Source: Bacillus sp. (in: firmicutes) | GTDB taxonomy: Bacteria > Bacillota > Bacilli > Bacillales > Cytobacillaceae | NCBI GenBank assembly: GCA_003457145.1 | Contig: DMSR01000541.1 | Coordinates: 1-5,175 of the forward strand | Direction: 5' to 3' | DNA length: 5,175 nt | Shown here: one piece after another, positions 5,175 through 5,175 of the stretch | Position numbering within the stretch: position 1 is the first letter of the stretch | Layout: each line of letters starts with the position of its first letter | The notes under the pieces: model-generated | What the model was told of the DNA's origin: nothing | What the model saw: the letters and a program-made list of their open reading frames with translations, nothing else | Databases searched by the model: none | Translations under genes and position numbers: made by a program

Positions 5175-5175
5175 A

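Noticed and set aside
1..5175. CRISPR array, tRNA, rRNA or a defence or toxin-antitoxin system
   Set aside because: No regularly spaced repeats, tRNA-like cloverleaf, rRNA segment or recognisable defence protein was seen on either strand.

Overview
The window looks like a chromosomal segment of a low-GC Gram-positive bacterium of the Bacillaceae. The evidence is AAAGGAG-type ribosome binding sites 5-10 bases before ATG or GTG starts, a Bacillus-type TopB, a YbjQ-family gene, an IS3-family element with Bacillus-like protein sequence, and moderate to low GC. No single species can be named from the sequence alone.

The left half (1 to about 2650) is a graveyard of mobile DNA. Bases 1-1275 are the right-hand part of an IS3-family (IS150-like) insertion sequence. 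Its orfA and orfB are both broken: two one-base deletions, an in-frame 12-base loss and a nonsense codon. The catalytic D-D(35)-E triad and the A6G frameshift heptamer remain. The element's right end abuts a minus-strand fragment (1276-1446) that reads like the N-terminal part of a CBO0543-type membrane protein, so the IS probably split that gene. Next comes an older fossil, an internal piece of a Tn3-family transposase (1584 to about 2516, plus strand), with five frameshifts and three stop codons. An AT-rich spacer (about 2517-2652) follows. It holds two exact DnaA-box-like sequences and one near match.

The right half is much better preserved. A minus-strand topB (DNA topoisomerase III) keeps its start, RBS, Toprim motif and catalytic tyrosine. 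It is cut off a few residues after that tyrosine and is probably a pseudogene. Its upstream region runs into a divergent intergenic stretch (3598-3788) with several short inverted repeats. That stretch leads to an intact plus-strand gene (3789-4700) encoding a Nudix hydrolase domain joined to a GNAT acetyltransferase domain. A minus-strand YbjQ/UPF0145 gene (4840-5157) converges on it, and a clear intrinsic terminator serving the YbjQ gene lies between them.

The genes do not form an obvious pathway or defence system. The left side is best read as successive insertions and deletions that destroyed a membrane-protein gene and the 3' half of topB. The only two genes that look intact are the Nudix-GNAT fusion and the YbjQ gene. 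The absence of indels over the 2.2 kb from topB to YbjQ argues that the many frameshifts on the left are real decay and not poor sequence quality.
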